From an uncultured Bacteroides sp. (lineage in GTDB: Bacteria; Bacteroidota; Bacteroidia; Bacteroidales; Bacteroidaceae): a stretch of 64,000 nucleotides of DNA. The stretch is from assembly GCA_937890825.1 (NCBI GenBank), contig CALADS010000068.1, positions 1-64,000 of the forward strand, in the 5' to 3' direction. The notes beneath the pieces are model-generated. The model made no database searches, was not told the DNA's origin, and was given only the letters and a program-made list of their open reading frames with translations. Shown here piece after piece: positions 30,147 through 39,441 of the stretch. Position 1 is the stretch's first letter; every line of letters begins with the position of its first letter. The position numbers and the translations under genes were made by a program.

Positions 30147-32387
30147 ATGAATAACAATATAAAACAACTGATAGAAGTCCAAATCAACCACTGGCCACTA
30201 GCGCATAGCAATTACAAGGCTCTGCAACAGGTACAAACCAAGGAATTCACCGTAAACGGACACCACTACCGGGTTCAGTTCAATCCGGCACGCATCGTTT
30301 CATCGGGTGCCCAGGTGGATGCACAATCCATCCGCCAGCGACCCTGTTTTCTGTGCGCACACCATCGGCCAAAGGAACAGAGCAGTCTGCCGTTCGGCCG
30401 GCATTACGAACTATTGGTCAATCCTTTCCCTATCTTCCCGAAACACCTTACGGTGCCCGATGTGTGTCACGTGGAACAACACATCAGCGGACGCTATGCC
30501 GACCTGCTCTGCCTGGCTGGCTCGCTGACGGACTTCACCGTGTTCTACAACGGTCCGCGGTGCGGCGCATCTGCCCCCGACCACCTGCACTTTCAGGCAG
30601 GAAGCCGGCATTTCCTGCCCATCGAAAAAGAATGGGAGCAGCAGAAAGATTATCTGGTGACCCGCAAAGGGCAAGCTGCCTTGTGGCGACTGAAGGATGC
30701 TCCACGCTCCACCTGGGTGCTGGAATCTACGGATGCAGCCGATGCCGAAGCACTCTTCCAACTTATCTGCCAATCCTTGCCGCTGGAAGAGGAAGATACA
30801 GAGCCCAAAATGAATCTGCTGGCTTTCTATGAAGAAGGACGCTGGGTGAACTTTATCTTTCCTCGCAGCAAACACCGCCCGACATGCTACACCGCCGAAG
30901 GAACAGACAACCTGCTTTGCAGCCCGGCTTCGGTCGACCTGGGAGGAGTCTTTATCCTGCCGCAAGAAAAAGATTTTCTGAAAATCACCCCCGACGACAT
31001 CGCCCGCATACTACAGGAAGTATGCCTGGAACCTGCCGCCATGCAACAGGCGGAAACGCGCCTCCGCAAGCTGACAGAACCCACGGTAGCGGTAGGCATC
31101 CTTACGGCTCGGGAAATTCATTTTCAATTACTTACTCCCTATCAGGCAGACGAACAGACGGTACAAGGACATCAGACAACAACCTGCCAAGATGGAAAAG
31201 TTTACTGGAACGGAAAATTCTACGATGAGCTACTGTTTACTCCAACTGCCTCATCCGACAGGCAAAATGCCGCTTTCGAACTACAGGAAGTAACCATCGG
31301 CATCGAATTTCACTGGGAACGTCGGGAGAACCAACGCTTTCCCGGTGTACTGAAAATCATCAGCAACGGTGAATCGCTGATAGCCATCAATCTGGTAAAG
31401 GTGGAAGACTATCTGACCAGCGTCATTTCGTCGGAGATGAGTGCCAACGCCTCACCCGCCTTGCTGATGGCTCATGCCGTCATCTCGCGCAGTTGGCTGC
31501 TGGCACAAATCCAGCACCTCGGCCAGGAAGAAAAGCAGCAGCCGGAACCGGCAGCACATCCGGGAGAGCGCATCCGGTGGTACAACCGCGAAGACCATAC
31601 GCTGTATGATGTCTGTGCCGACGACCATTGCCAACGCTACCAAGGCATCACCCGGGCCTCTACCCCGCAAGTGCGCCAGGCCATAGAGGCCACCCGCGGA
31701 GAAGTGCTGATGTGGAACCATCGCATCTGCGACGCACGCTTCTCTAAATGTTGCGGCGGTGCTTTAGAGGAATTCCGCTATTGCTGGGAAGACCGGGTCT
31801 ACCCTTACCTGCACCGCAAATGCGACTGGCACCCAGACACCACCCTGCCCGACCTTACGGAAGAACGGCAGGCAGAGCAATGGATACGCCGGACTCCGGA
31901 AGCATTCTGCCACACGAAAGACAGGCGGATTCTATCGCAGGTACTGAATAACTATGACCAGGAAACCACCGACTTCTACCGCTGGCAAGTAAGCTACCAA
32001 CAAGAGGAACTGGCGGCACTCATCCGCCGGCGGTCGGGGGTGGATTTCGGCCACATCATCGACCTGCAACCGCTGGCCAGAGGTACGTCCGGACGCATCT
32101 GGAAACTGAAAATCATCGGAAGCAAACAGACGCTTACCATAGGCAAGGAACTGGAGATACGCCGCATACTTTCCCCCTCGCACCTTTACAGTTCGGCCTT
32201 TGTAGTAGACAGGGAAGAGGTGTCGACTACCGGTATCCCCGCCCGCTTCGTGCTTACCGGGGCCGGCTGGGGACACGGAGTGGGACTCTGCCAGATAGGT
32301 GCTGCCGTCATGGGCGAACAAGGTTACTTCTATCAAGAGATTTTGCAACATTATTATCCTGAAACATCCATCGAAATACACTACTGA
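30147..32387 (+). CDS. DUF4922 (HIT/GalT-like) - SpoIID fusion protein
   Basis: 746 residues, two domains. The N-terminal 320 residues are DUF4922, with HIT/GalT-superfamily features: QRPCFLCAHHRP (a Cys-x2-Cys that may hold zinc), YELLVNPFPIFPKHLTVPD, and PDHLHFQAGS, an HxHxQ nucleotidyl-transfer box. The C-terminal 350 residues form a SpoIID/LytB domain: INLVKVEDYLTSVISSEMSA, AHAVISRSWLLAQI, RYQGITRA, FSKCCGGALEEF and GAGWGHGVGLCQIGA. SpoIID proteins cleave denuded glycan strands. No signal peptide is visible, so the location of the SpoIID part is puzzling. It lies between the glycosyltransferase and ampG genes; AmpG starts 7 bp later. Confidence 0.88.
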   Translation: MNNNIKQLIEVQINHWPLAHSNYKALQQVQTKEFTVNGHHYRVQFNPARIVSSGAQVDAQSIRQRPCFLCAHHRPKEQSSLPFGRHYELLVNPFPIFPKHLTVPDVCHVEQHISGRYADLLCLAGSLTDFTVFYNGPRCGASAPDHLHFQAGSRHFLPIEKEWEQQKDYLVTRKGQAALWRLKDAPRSTWVLESTDAADAEALFQLICQSLPLEEEDTEPKMNLLAFYEEGRWVNFIFPRSKHRPTCYTAEGTDNLLCSPASVDLGGVFILPQEKDFLKITPDDIARILQEVCLEPAAMQQAETRLRKLTEPTVAVGILTAREIHFQLLTPYQADEQTVQGHQTTTCQDGKVYWNGKFYDELLFTPTASSDRQNAAFELQEVTIGIEFHWERRENQRFPGVLKIISNGESLIAINLVKVEDYLTSVISSEMSANASPALLMAHAVISRSWLLAQIQHLGQEEKQQPEPAAHPGERIRWYNREDHTLYDVCADDHCQRYQGITRASTPQVRQAIEATRGEVLMWNHRICDARFSKCCGGALEEFRYCWEDRVYPYLHRKCDWHPDTTLPDLTEERQAEQWIRRTPEAFCHTKDRRILSQVLNNYDQETTDFYRWQVSYQQEELAALIRRRSGVDFGHIIDLQPLARGTSGRIWKLKIIGSKQTLTIGKELEIRRILSPSHLYSSAFVVDREEVSTTGIPARFVLTGAGWGHGVGLCQIGAAVMGEQGYFYQEILQHYYPETSIEIHY

Positions 32388-32393
32388 CCCCTC

Positions 32394-33740
32394 ATGAACA
32401 CCATACACGCACACCCTAAACAACCTCATCGCCCACTCTCGCCTTGGCTGTGGGTTCCTACGCTCTACTTTGCCCAAGGCATCCCCTATTTCATTGTGAA
32501 CAACATCTCTGTATTGATGTTTACCAAAATGGGGGTACCTAATGGTGACATGGCCCTATTCACCAGCTTGCTCTATCTGCCCTGGAGCATCAAGCCTTTC
32601 TGGAGTCCGTTTGTCGACATCATGAAAACCAAACGCTGGTGGACCCTGACCATGCAAGTATGCATGGCACTGGCTTTCATTCTGCTAGCCGTTACCCTGC
32701 CCCATCCGGAGAGCAGTCAACTGGCGCAAGGCAACACCCCCATCAGTCTGTTTACATTTACCCTGCTTCTCTTTGCCCTGACGGCCTTTGCATCGGCCAC
32801 CCACGACATTGCAGCCGACGGATTTTATATGCTGTCCCTCAATACCCGTCAGCAGGCAGCCTTCGTGGGTATCCGAAGTACCTTTCACCGTCTGTCTTCT
32901 ATTTTCGGCCAAGGCGCACTGGTAGGATTGGCCGGAGTGCTGGAATTGAAATACCAGAACATCCCCCTGGCCTGGAGCATTACACTGGGAGTCACAGCCC
33001 TGCTGTTCTGCGGACTGACCCTCTATCATCTGTTTGCCATCCCCCGTCCGGCTACCGACCAAAGCACCCTTCGTGCCCCGAATGTTCGGATACAAGACAT
33101 CTTCAAGGAATTTACCCGCACGTTTATTACCTATTTTCGCAAACCGGGTGTATGGTTGGTCATCACCTTCATGCTGCTCTACCGACTGCCCGAAGCTTTC
33201 CTCATCAAGATGTGCATGCCGTTCCTCACAGGTAGCCGAGCGACGGGAGGACTGCAACTCCCTACAGCGGCGGTAGGAATGGCCTATGGCACCATAGGCA
33301 TGGGTGCACTGATTATCGGTGGCATACTCGGAGGATGGTATGTGGCCACTCACGGACTGAAAAAGTCGCTTTGGCCGATGGCCGGCAGCATCACTCTGCC
33401 CTGCCTGGCCTTTGTCTATCTGGCTGGCTGCCAACCTACCAGCCTATGGCTTATCTCCGGAGCTATCGCCATCGATCAGTTTGGCTATGGTTTTGGATTC
33501 ACGGCCTACATGCTCTATATGATTTACTTCTCGGAAGGCGAATTCAAGACCTCGCACTATGCCATCTGCACGGCTTTCATGGCACAGAGCATGATGCTTC
33601 CCGGCATGGTGGCCGGCTATCTGCAAGAAGCCACCGGTTACATCGGATTCTTCTGGATAGTGATAGCCTGCTGCGGAGCCACACTACTCGTTACTCGGCT
33701 GATATATCCCGGCATAGACCCTGATTTTGGAAAAAAATAA
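32394..33740 (+). CDS. ampG: AmpG-like muropeptide permease (MFS)
   Basis: 448 residues, about 12 membrane helices. WVPTLYFAQGIPYFIVNNIS, LPWSIKPFWSPFVD and TASATHDIAADGFYM-type positions (FASATHDIAADGFYML) are characteristic of the AmpG branch. It imports GlcNAc-anhMurNAc peptides or related turnover products across the inner membrane. It lies directly between the SpoIID fusion (7 bp) and the kinase (28 bp), completing the uptake step of the cluster. Confidence 0.9.
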   Translation: MNTIHAHPKQPHRPLSPWLWVPTLYFAQGIPYFIVNNISVLMFTKMGVPNGDMALFTSLLYLPWSIKPFWSPFVDIMKTKRWWTLTMQVCMALAFILLAVTLPHPESSQLAQGNTPISLFTFTLLLFALTAFASATHDIAADGFYMLSLNTRQQAAFVGIRSTFHRLSSIFGQGALVGLAGVLELKYQNIPLAWSITLGVTALLFCGLTLYHLFAIPRPATDQSTLRAPNVRIQDIFKEFTRTFITYFRKPGVWLVITFMLLYRLPEAFLIKMCMPFLTGSRATGGLQLPTAAVGMAYGTIGMGALIIGGILGGWYVATHGLKKSLWPMAGSITLPCLAFVYLAGCQPTSLWLISGAIAIDQFGYGFGFTAYMLYMIYFSEGEFKTSHYAICTAFMAQSMMLPGMVAGYLQEATGYIGFFWIVIACCGATLLVTRLIYPGIDPDFGKK

Positions 33741-33767
33741 AATACTTACTTAAAAAAAATATACATC

Positions 33768-34607
33768 ATGATACTGATAGCAGATAGCGGCTCTACCAAA
33801 ACCGACTGGTGTCTTGTGAAGCAAGGCACCATCCTACAACGGATAACCACCAAAGGTATGAATCCTTTCTTTCAGACAGAAAGTGAAATGGCACACGAGA
33901 TAGGTCATACCCTGCTGCCCGAACTGCCCGATACCTCCATCGAGTCCGTCTTCTTCTACGGAGCCGGATGCATTGCCGAAAAGGCCGAGACGGTGCAACA
34001 CGCACTGGCAGCATACCTGCCTGTAGAAAAAGAGATTACCGTATGCACCGATATGCTGGGAGCTGCCCGCGGACTGTGTGGCCGGCAAGCCGGCATAGCT
34101 TGCATATTGGGTACCGGCTCTAACTCCTGCTTCTACGACGGGCAGCACATCAGGGCCAACGTATCGCCGCTGGGGTTTATCCTGGGAGATGAGGGAAGCG
34201 GTGCCTGCCTGGGCAAACTGTTGGTGAGCGACCTGCTGAAAAATCAGTTGCCTGCCGAACTGAAAGAAAAGTTTCTGCAACAATACCGCCTTACCCCGAC
34301 AGAAATTATCGACCGTGTATACCGAAAACCCTTCCCTAACCGTTTTCTAGCAAGCCTGTCTCCCTTTCTGGCCGAAAACCTGCATTACGAGCCTCTTTAT
34401 AACCTGGTGCTGAACAGCTTCAAATCCTTTATCCTACGCAATGTGATGCAATACGACTACCGCCGATATCCGGTACATTTCATCGGCTCCATCGCCCTGA
34501 ATTATCTGGAAGTATTGCAAAAAGCTGCCCAAGACACTTCCCTCCGGCTGGGCACCGTTGTGCAAAGCCCTATGGAAGGGTTGGTAACATATCATACAGA
34601 CATTTAG
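33768..34607 (+). CDS. BadF/BadG-type amino-sugar kinase (MurK-like)
   Basis: 279 residues of the ASKHA fold: IADSGSTKTDW (phosphate 1, start), VFFYGAGC, ACILGTGSNSCFYDG (phosphate 2) and LGDEGSGACLGKLL. This group phosphorylates GlcNAc and MurNAc with ATP. Next to NamZ and AmpG, a MurNAc/GlcNAc kinase role (as described for MurK) is the best guess. Last gene of the cluster. No MurQ etherase is present in the window. Confidence 0.85.
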   Translation: MILIADSGSTKTDWCLVKQGTILQRITTKGMNPFFQTESEMAHEIGHTLLPELPDTSIESVFFYGAGCIAEKAETVQHALAAYLPVEKEITVCTDMLGAARGLCGRQAGIACILGTGSNSCFYDGQHIRANVSPLGFILGDEGSGACLGKLLVSDLLKNQLPAELKEKFLQQYRLTPTEIIDRVYRKPFPNRFLASLSPFLAENLHYEPLYNLVLNSFKSFILRNVMQYDYRRYPVHFIGSIALNYLEVLQKAAQDTSLRLGTVVQSPMEGLVTYHTDI

Positions 34608-34662
34608 AGTGATTTATGTACTATAAATAGACTGATATATAGGAAATTTGCCGAATACTTCG

Positions 34663-34670
34663 TACCTTTG
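34663..34670 (+). promoter_or_regulatory. cysE promoter -7 box
   Basis: TACCTTTG followed by CCCC, 30 bp before the ATG; fits TAnnTTTG. Confidence 0.65.
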
Positions 34671-34700
34671 CCCCACTATTATTAATAGAAGGATATCCTG

Positions 34701-35600
34701 ATGAGTCCACTCAACTTTACCCACATTCTGACACAGGCAGTCGATGAGCTATCGGAAAGCAAATCATACCAAGGACTGTTTCACCAGCATAAAGACGGCA
34801 ATCCTTTGCCTTCGGCACGCGCTTTGTGCACCATTATCGAACTGGCACGTGCTATCATCTTCCCCGGCTATTTCGGTAACTCTACGGTCAACAGCCGTAC
34901 GATAACCTATCACATCGGAGTCAACGTGGAACGTCTGTTCGACCTGCTGACCGAGCAAATATTGGCAGGGCTTTGTTTTGTAGACGAAGATGAATGCTGC
35001 TGTTGCACAGAAAAGCAGCGGGAAGAGGCTGCACGCATCGCAGCACAGTTTATCAGCCGGCTGCCGGAACTGAGAAGACTGTTGGCTACCGACGTAGAAG
35101 CAGCCTATAACGGAGACCCGGCCGCCCATTCGTTCGGTGAAGTAATCTGCTGCTATCCGGCCATCCGTGCCATCAGTAATTACCGCATCGCTCACGAACT
35201 ACTCTTGCTGGGCGTACCCTTGATACCACGCATCATTACCGAAATGGCCCATAGCGAAACCGGCATCGACATTCATCCGGGGGCACAGATTGGCAGCCAC
35301 TTTACCATTGACCACGGTACAGGAGTGGTAATCGGTGAAACGTGTATCATAGGAAATCATGTAAAACTCTATCAAGGAGTCACGTTGGGAGCCAAGAGTT
35401 TCCCGCTGGATGAAGACGGAAAACCCATCAAAGGAATCCCCCGTCACCCCATCTTAGGAAACGAGGTTATCGTATATTCCAATGCCACCATCCTAGGACG
35501 CATCACCATTGGCGACGGTGCTACAGTGGGAGGCAATATCTGGGTGACCGAAAATGTACCTGCAGGTGCCCGAATCGTACAAACCAAAGCTAAAAAATAA
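34701..35600 (+). CDS. cysE: Serine O-acetyltransferase
   Basis: 299 residues. A helical N-terminal part is followed by the left-handed beta-helix hexapeptide domain: GIDIHPGAQIGSHFTIDHGT, GVVIGETCIIGNHVKLYQGV and TLGAKSF, with the catalytic His/Asp pair in DHGTG. It makes O-acetylserine for cysteine synthesis. A Cys-rich insert (DEDECCCCTEKQREE near 95) is unusual and might be redox-sensitive. It is 16 bp from the methyltransferase gene. Confidence 0.92.
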   Translation: MSPLNFTHILTQAVDELSESKSYQGLFHQHKDGNPLPSARALCTIIELARAIIFPGYFGNSTVNSRTITYHIGVNVERLFDLLTEQILAGLCFVDEDECCCCTEKQREEAARIAAQFISRLPELRRLLATDVEAAYNGDPAAHSFGEVICCYPAIRAISNYRIAHELLLLGVPLIPRIITEMAHSETGIDIHPGAQIGSHFTIDHGTGVVIGETCIIGNHVKLYQGVTLGAKSFPLDEDGKPIKGIPRHPILGNEVIVYSNATILGRITIGDGATVGGNIWVTENVPAGARIVQTKAKK

Positions 35601-35616
35601 AATCTAAAAATAACAT

Positions 35617-37059
35617 ATGATCGAACAACCCTTTGAAATGATTGCCAAGACCTTCCAAGGACTGGAAGAGGTACTGGCCGGAGAATTGACAGCATTAGGC
35701 GCCAACGACATTCAGATAGGACGCCGCATGGTATCTTTCAGCGGCGACAAGGAAATGCTGTATAAAGCCAATTTCTGCCTGCGCACTGCTATCCGCATCT
35801 TGAAACCCATCAAACATTTTGTCGCTAAAAATGCCGATGAAGTGTATGAGGAAATTCAATCTATCCAGTGGGAGGATTACCTGGATGTAGACAAGACTTT
35901 TGCTGTAGATGCCGTGGTATTCAGTGAAGAATTCCGTCATTCCAAATTTGTATCTTATAAAGTTAAAGATGCTATTGTAGATTATTTCCGTGAGAAGACC
36001 GGTAAACGTCCGGGAGTACGTGTCAACAAGCCTGACGTACTGCTCAACATCCACATTGCCGAAACAAACTGTACGCTCTCGCTGGACTCCAGCGGTGAGT
36101 CTCTGCACCGCCGTGGTTATCGCCAGGAAGCAGTAGAAGCACCACTGAATGAGGTGCTGGCAGCTGGCATGATCTTGATGACGGGCTGGAAAGGGGAATG
36201 TGACCTGATTGACCCGATGTGTGGTTCGGGTACCATTCCTATAGAAGCAGCTCTCATTGCCCGCAACATTGCTCCGGGAGTATTCCGCCAGGAATTTGCC
36301 TTTGAGAAATGGGTAGACTTCGATCAAGAACTGTTCGATAAAATCTATAATGACGATAGCCAGGAACGTGAATTTGAACATAAGATTTACGGATATGACA
36401 ACAATCCGAAAGCTCATGAGATAGCCATACACAATGTAAAGGCAGCAGGAGTAAGCAAAGATGTAGTGCTGAAAATTCAGCCGTTCCAGCAGTTTGAACA
36501 GCCAGCCGAAAAGGCCATCATCATCACTAACCCTCCTTATGGAGAGCGTATCTCTACCAATGACTTGCTGGGACTGTACTCCATGATTGGCGAACGACTG
36601 AAGCATGCCTTTACCGGCAACAGTGCCTGGATTCTGTCTTACCGCGACGAATGTTTCGACCAGATTGGCTTGAAAGCCACTACAAAGATTCCTCTGTTCA
36701 ACGGAGCCTTGGAGTGTCAGTTCCGCCACTATGAAATCTTCGACGGCAAATACAAAGAATTCCGTGCAGAAGGGGAAGAACTGAGCAAAGACCGCAAAGA
36801 AGCTGAAAGCGGGAAAAAAGCAGCTTTTAAAGAAAAAAGAGAGTTCAAACCGAGAGAACGCTTCCAGAAGGACAAGAAAGAATTCGGCGACAAGAAAAGA
36901 GAATTCAAACCGAGAGAAAAAAGAGAATTCAAGAACGACCAGAAAAAGGATTTTCGCCCCCGCGAACGGAAAAGTTTCGGCGGTGACCGTGAACGTCAGC
37001 CGCGCTCCGGTGAATCCTATCCGGAAAGAAAGCGACGGGAAGCTAAAAATGAAAAATAA
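35617..37059 (+). CDS. THUMP-domain 23S rRNA methyltransferase (RlmL-like) with charged tail
   Basis: 480 residues. A THUMP domain (about 1-160, EMIAKTFQGLEEVLAGEL) binds RNA, and a class I SAM methyltransferase follows: DPMCGSGTIPIEAALIARN near 203 and ITNPPYGERI near 305, the NPPY box of N2-guanine methyltransferases. The last 85 residues repeat EFKPRE-type units rich in Lys, Arg and Phe (KKREFKPREKREFK, FRPRERKSFGG), an RNA-binding tail not found in E. coli RlmL. The large open frame on the other strand is a shadow. Confidence 0.9.
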   Translation: MIEQPFEMIAKTFQGLEEVLAGELTALGANDIQIGRRMVSFSGDKEMLYKANFCLRTAIRILKPIKHFVAKNADEVYEEIQSIQWEDYLDVDKTFAVDAVVFSEEFRHSKFVSYKVKDAIVDYFREKTGKRPGVRVNKPDVLLNIHIAETNCTLSLDSSGESLHRRGYRQEAVEAPLNEVLAAGMILMTGWKGECDLIDPMCGSGTIPIEAALIARNIAPGVFRQEFAFEKWVDFDQELFDKIYNDDSQEREFEHKIYGYDNNPKAHEIAIHNVKAAGVSKDVVLKIQPFQQFEQPAEKAIIITNPPYGERISTNDLLGLYSMIGERLKHAFTGNSAWILSYRDECFDQIGLKATTKIPLFNGALECQFRHYEIFDGKYKEFRAEGEELSKDRKEAESGKKAAFKEKREFKPRERFQKDKKEFGDKKREFKPREKREFKNDQKKDFRPRERKSFGGDRERQPRSGESYPERKRREAKNEK

Positions 37060-37081
37060 CCTATAAGTGATACATATCAAC

Positions 37082-39406
37082 ATGAAAACAACAATCAGCA
37101 AAGGCATGTCCGCACTGATGATGGCCATGTCGCTTTTATGTACCAATGAGATGATAGCAAGTAATGACTCTAACGTACATGCAGCCACAACTACATGTAC
37201 ACAGGCACTGAAAAAGCCTACATTGGAGGACCTCATCCCTGGCGGAGAAACATTCCGCCGCACGGAAAACAAATGGTACCAATGGTATGGTGATAAGGCC
37301 GTTCTGGAATTAGGTATCGAAAGCATTACCGGTACCTGGACTTCCGGGAAAAAAGCCGGTCAATCGTTTACTGCACTGACGCTGGAAGAAGTCAACCGCC
37401 TGCTGGCAGAAAAGAACCTGGGCAAGCTGCATCATTTTTATACAACAGAAGCCGTAAACGGCTCGGTAGAAGGAATGGAACCAGCACCCCTGCTGTTACT
37501 GCATACCGGCAAGCACCGAATACTGGTAAACTGGGAAGAAAAGCAGATTCTGCACAGCATACCCTGCCCGGAAGGAGCCGCCAATGAAGACTACCATACC
37601 ACACGTAGCCGACTGGCTTACACCATAGGAAACAACCTGTATATGCAGGAAAGCGACGGAACATCGGTACAGATTACCCACGAGCCCGAAGGCATCGTTT
37701 GCGGACAGAGTGTACACCGCAACGAGTTCGGCATCAGCAAGGGTACTTTCTGGAATGCCGACGGCACCCTGCTGGCTTTCTACCGCATGGATGAAAGCAT
37801 GGTGACAAGCTATCCTTTAGTGGACATAACAGCACGTGTTGGCCAGGTGAACGCTATCCGTTATCCCATGGCCGGCATGACCAGCCATAAAGTACAGGTA
37901 GGTATTTTCAATCCTGCCAATGGAAAAACCATCTATCTGAACACAGGCGATGCCACCGACCGCTATTTCACCAATATCAGTTGGGCGCCCGACGGCAAGA
38001 GTCTGTTCCTCATTGAGCTGAACCGCGACCAGAATCATTCCAAGCTCTGCCAATATAATGCAGAAACCGGTGAACTGATGCAGGTACTGATTGAAGAGCG
38101 CCACGAGAAATATGTAGAACCCCAACACCCCATTCTGTTCCTGCCCTGGGACAGCAATCTGTTTGTCTATCAAAGCCAGCGTGACGGTTTCAACCACCTG
38201 TATCTGTATGACTTGAAAAAGCTCTCCCAAACGGCCAAGCAGCTCACAGCCGAGGAGATGGAAAAGATATGGAATTCAGTGAAGCAAACTGCTACAGGCA
38301 GAAATAATGCCGCCGCAGGCTTCCAGCTGACGTCTGGCAACTGGCTGGTGCAGGACGTATTGGGATTCAATACAGCCCGCAAAGAGATTATCTTTGCAGC
38401 TACCAAGGAATCACCCTTGCAGAGCAATATATATAAGGTGAATGTGAAAAACGGAAAGATAACGGCACTGGACAACGGTCAGGGTGTACACCGCGTGCAG
38501 CTGTCGGCCAATACCGAGTATATGATTGACAACTACTCGACTCCCGATATGCCGCGTCGCATCATTTTAACTTCACTCCGCAATGGCAAGGAAAGCCAGG
38601 AGTTGCTGGTAGCCAAGAATCCTTTTGAAGGACTCCAGATGCCGAACATAGAAACCGGTATACTAAAGGCTGCCGACGGAACGACTGACCTGCATTACCG
38701 CATCGTGAAGCCAGCCGACTTCGACCCGAGCAAGAAGTACCCGGCCATCGTTTACGTATATGGAGGACCTCATGCACAGTTGATTACCAACGGATTCATG
38801 CACGATGCCCGCGGCTGGGATCTGTATATGGCCAATGAAGGATATATCCTATTTACGGTAGATAACCGCGGCAGTGCCAACCGAGGAATGGAATTTGAAA
38901 ATGCTACATTCCGCCACTTGGGTATAGAAGAAGGAAAAGACCAAGTAAAAGGAGTAGAATTCCTGAAAACCCTGCCCTATGTAGACGGTAACCGCATCGG
39001 TGTACACGGCTGGAGTTTTGGCGGACACATGACTACTGCCCTGCTGCTTCGCTATCCGGAAATCTTCAAAGTAGGCGTAGCCGGTGGTCCGGTGATTGAT
39101 TGGGGATATTACGAAGTAATGTATGGCGAACGCTATATGGACACCCCGCAGACCAATCCGGAAGGCTATCAGGAAACCAACCTGAAAAATCTGGCCGGCA
39201 ACCTGAAAGGTCATCTGCTCATTATCCATGATGACCACGATGATACCTGTGTGCCGCAACACACCCTTTCATTCATGAAAGCCTGCGTAGATGCCCGCAC
39301 CTATCCCGACCTGTTCATCTATCCGAACCATAAGCATAATGTAATAGGCCGCGACCGTGTGCATCTGCATGAAAAAATCACCCGGTATTTTAAAGCAAAC
39401 CTGTAA
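37082..39406 (+). CDS. Dipeptidyl peptidase IV (S9B)
   Basis: 774 residues, signal peptide about 1-26 from ATG 37082 (MKTTISKGMSALMMAMSLLC). The N-terminal beta-propeller includes GTFWNADGTLLAFYRMDESM with the region that binds the substrate N terminus. The C-terminal alpha/beta hydrolase has the Ser in VHGWSFGGHM, Asp in HDDHDDTCVP and His in PNHKHNV. It releases X-Pro or X-Ala dipeptides in the periplasm, and in gut Bacteroidota can act on host peptides. An in-frame GTG at 37067 is a less likely start. Confidence 0.92.
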   Translation: MKTTISKGMSALMMAMSLLCTNEMIASNDSNVHAATTTCTQALKKPTLEDLIPGGETFRRTENKWYQWYGDKAVLELGIESITGTWTSGKKAGQSFTALTLEEVNRLLAEKNLGKLHHFYTTEAVNGSVEGMEPAPLLLLHTGKHRILVNWEEKQILHSIPCPEGAANEDYHTTRSRLAYTIGNNLYMQESDGTSVQITHEPEGIVCGQSVHRNEFGISKGTFWNADGTLLAFYRMDESMVTSYPLVDITARVGQVNAIRYPMAGMTSHKVQVGIFNPANGKTIYLNTGDATDRYFTNISWAPDGKSLFLIELNRDQNHSKLCQYNAETGELMQVLIEERHEKYVEPQHPILFLPWDSNLFVYQSQRDGFNHLYLYDLKKLSQTAKQLTAEEMEKIWNSVKQTATGRNNAAAGFQLTSGNWLVQDVLGFNTARKEIIFAATKESPLQSNIYKVNVKNGKITALDNGQGVHRVQLSANTEYMIDNYSTPDMPRRIILTSLRNGKESQELLVAKNPFEGLQMPNIETGILKAADGTTDLHYRIVKPADFDPSKKYPAIVYVYGGPHAQLITNGFMHDARGWDLYMANEGYILFTVDNRGSANRGMEFENATFRHLGIEEGKDQVKGVEFLKTLPYVDGNRIGVHGWSFGGHMTTALLLRYPEIFKVGVAGGPVIDWGYYEVMYGERYMDTPQTNPEGYQETNLKNLAGNLKGHLLIIHDDHDDTCVPQHTLSFMKACVDARTYPDLFIYPNHKHNVIGRDRVHLHEKITRYFKANL

Positions 39407-39441
39407 ACATCCAACGAAAGAATTAAAAAAAAAATAGCCCT

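Noticed and set aside
35695..37326. 543-codon open frame antisense to the THUMP methyltransferase gene
   Set aside because: It is the complement of a well-supported gene with GC-biased codons; its product is Phe/Ser-rich without domains and no start signals exist.
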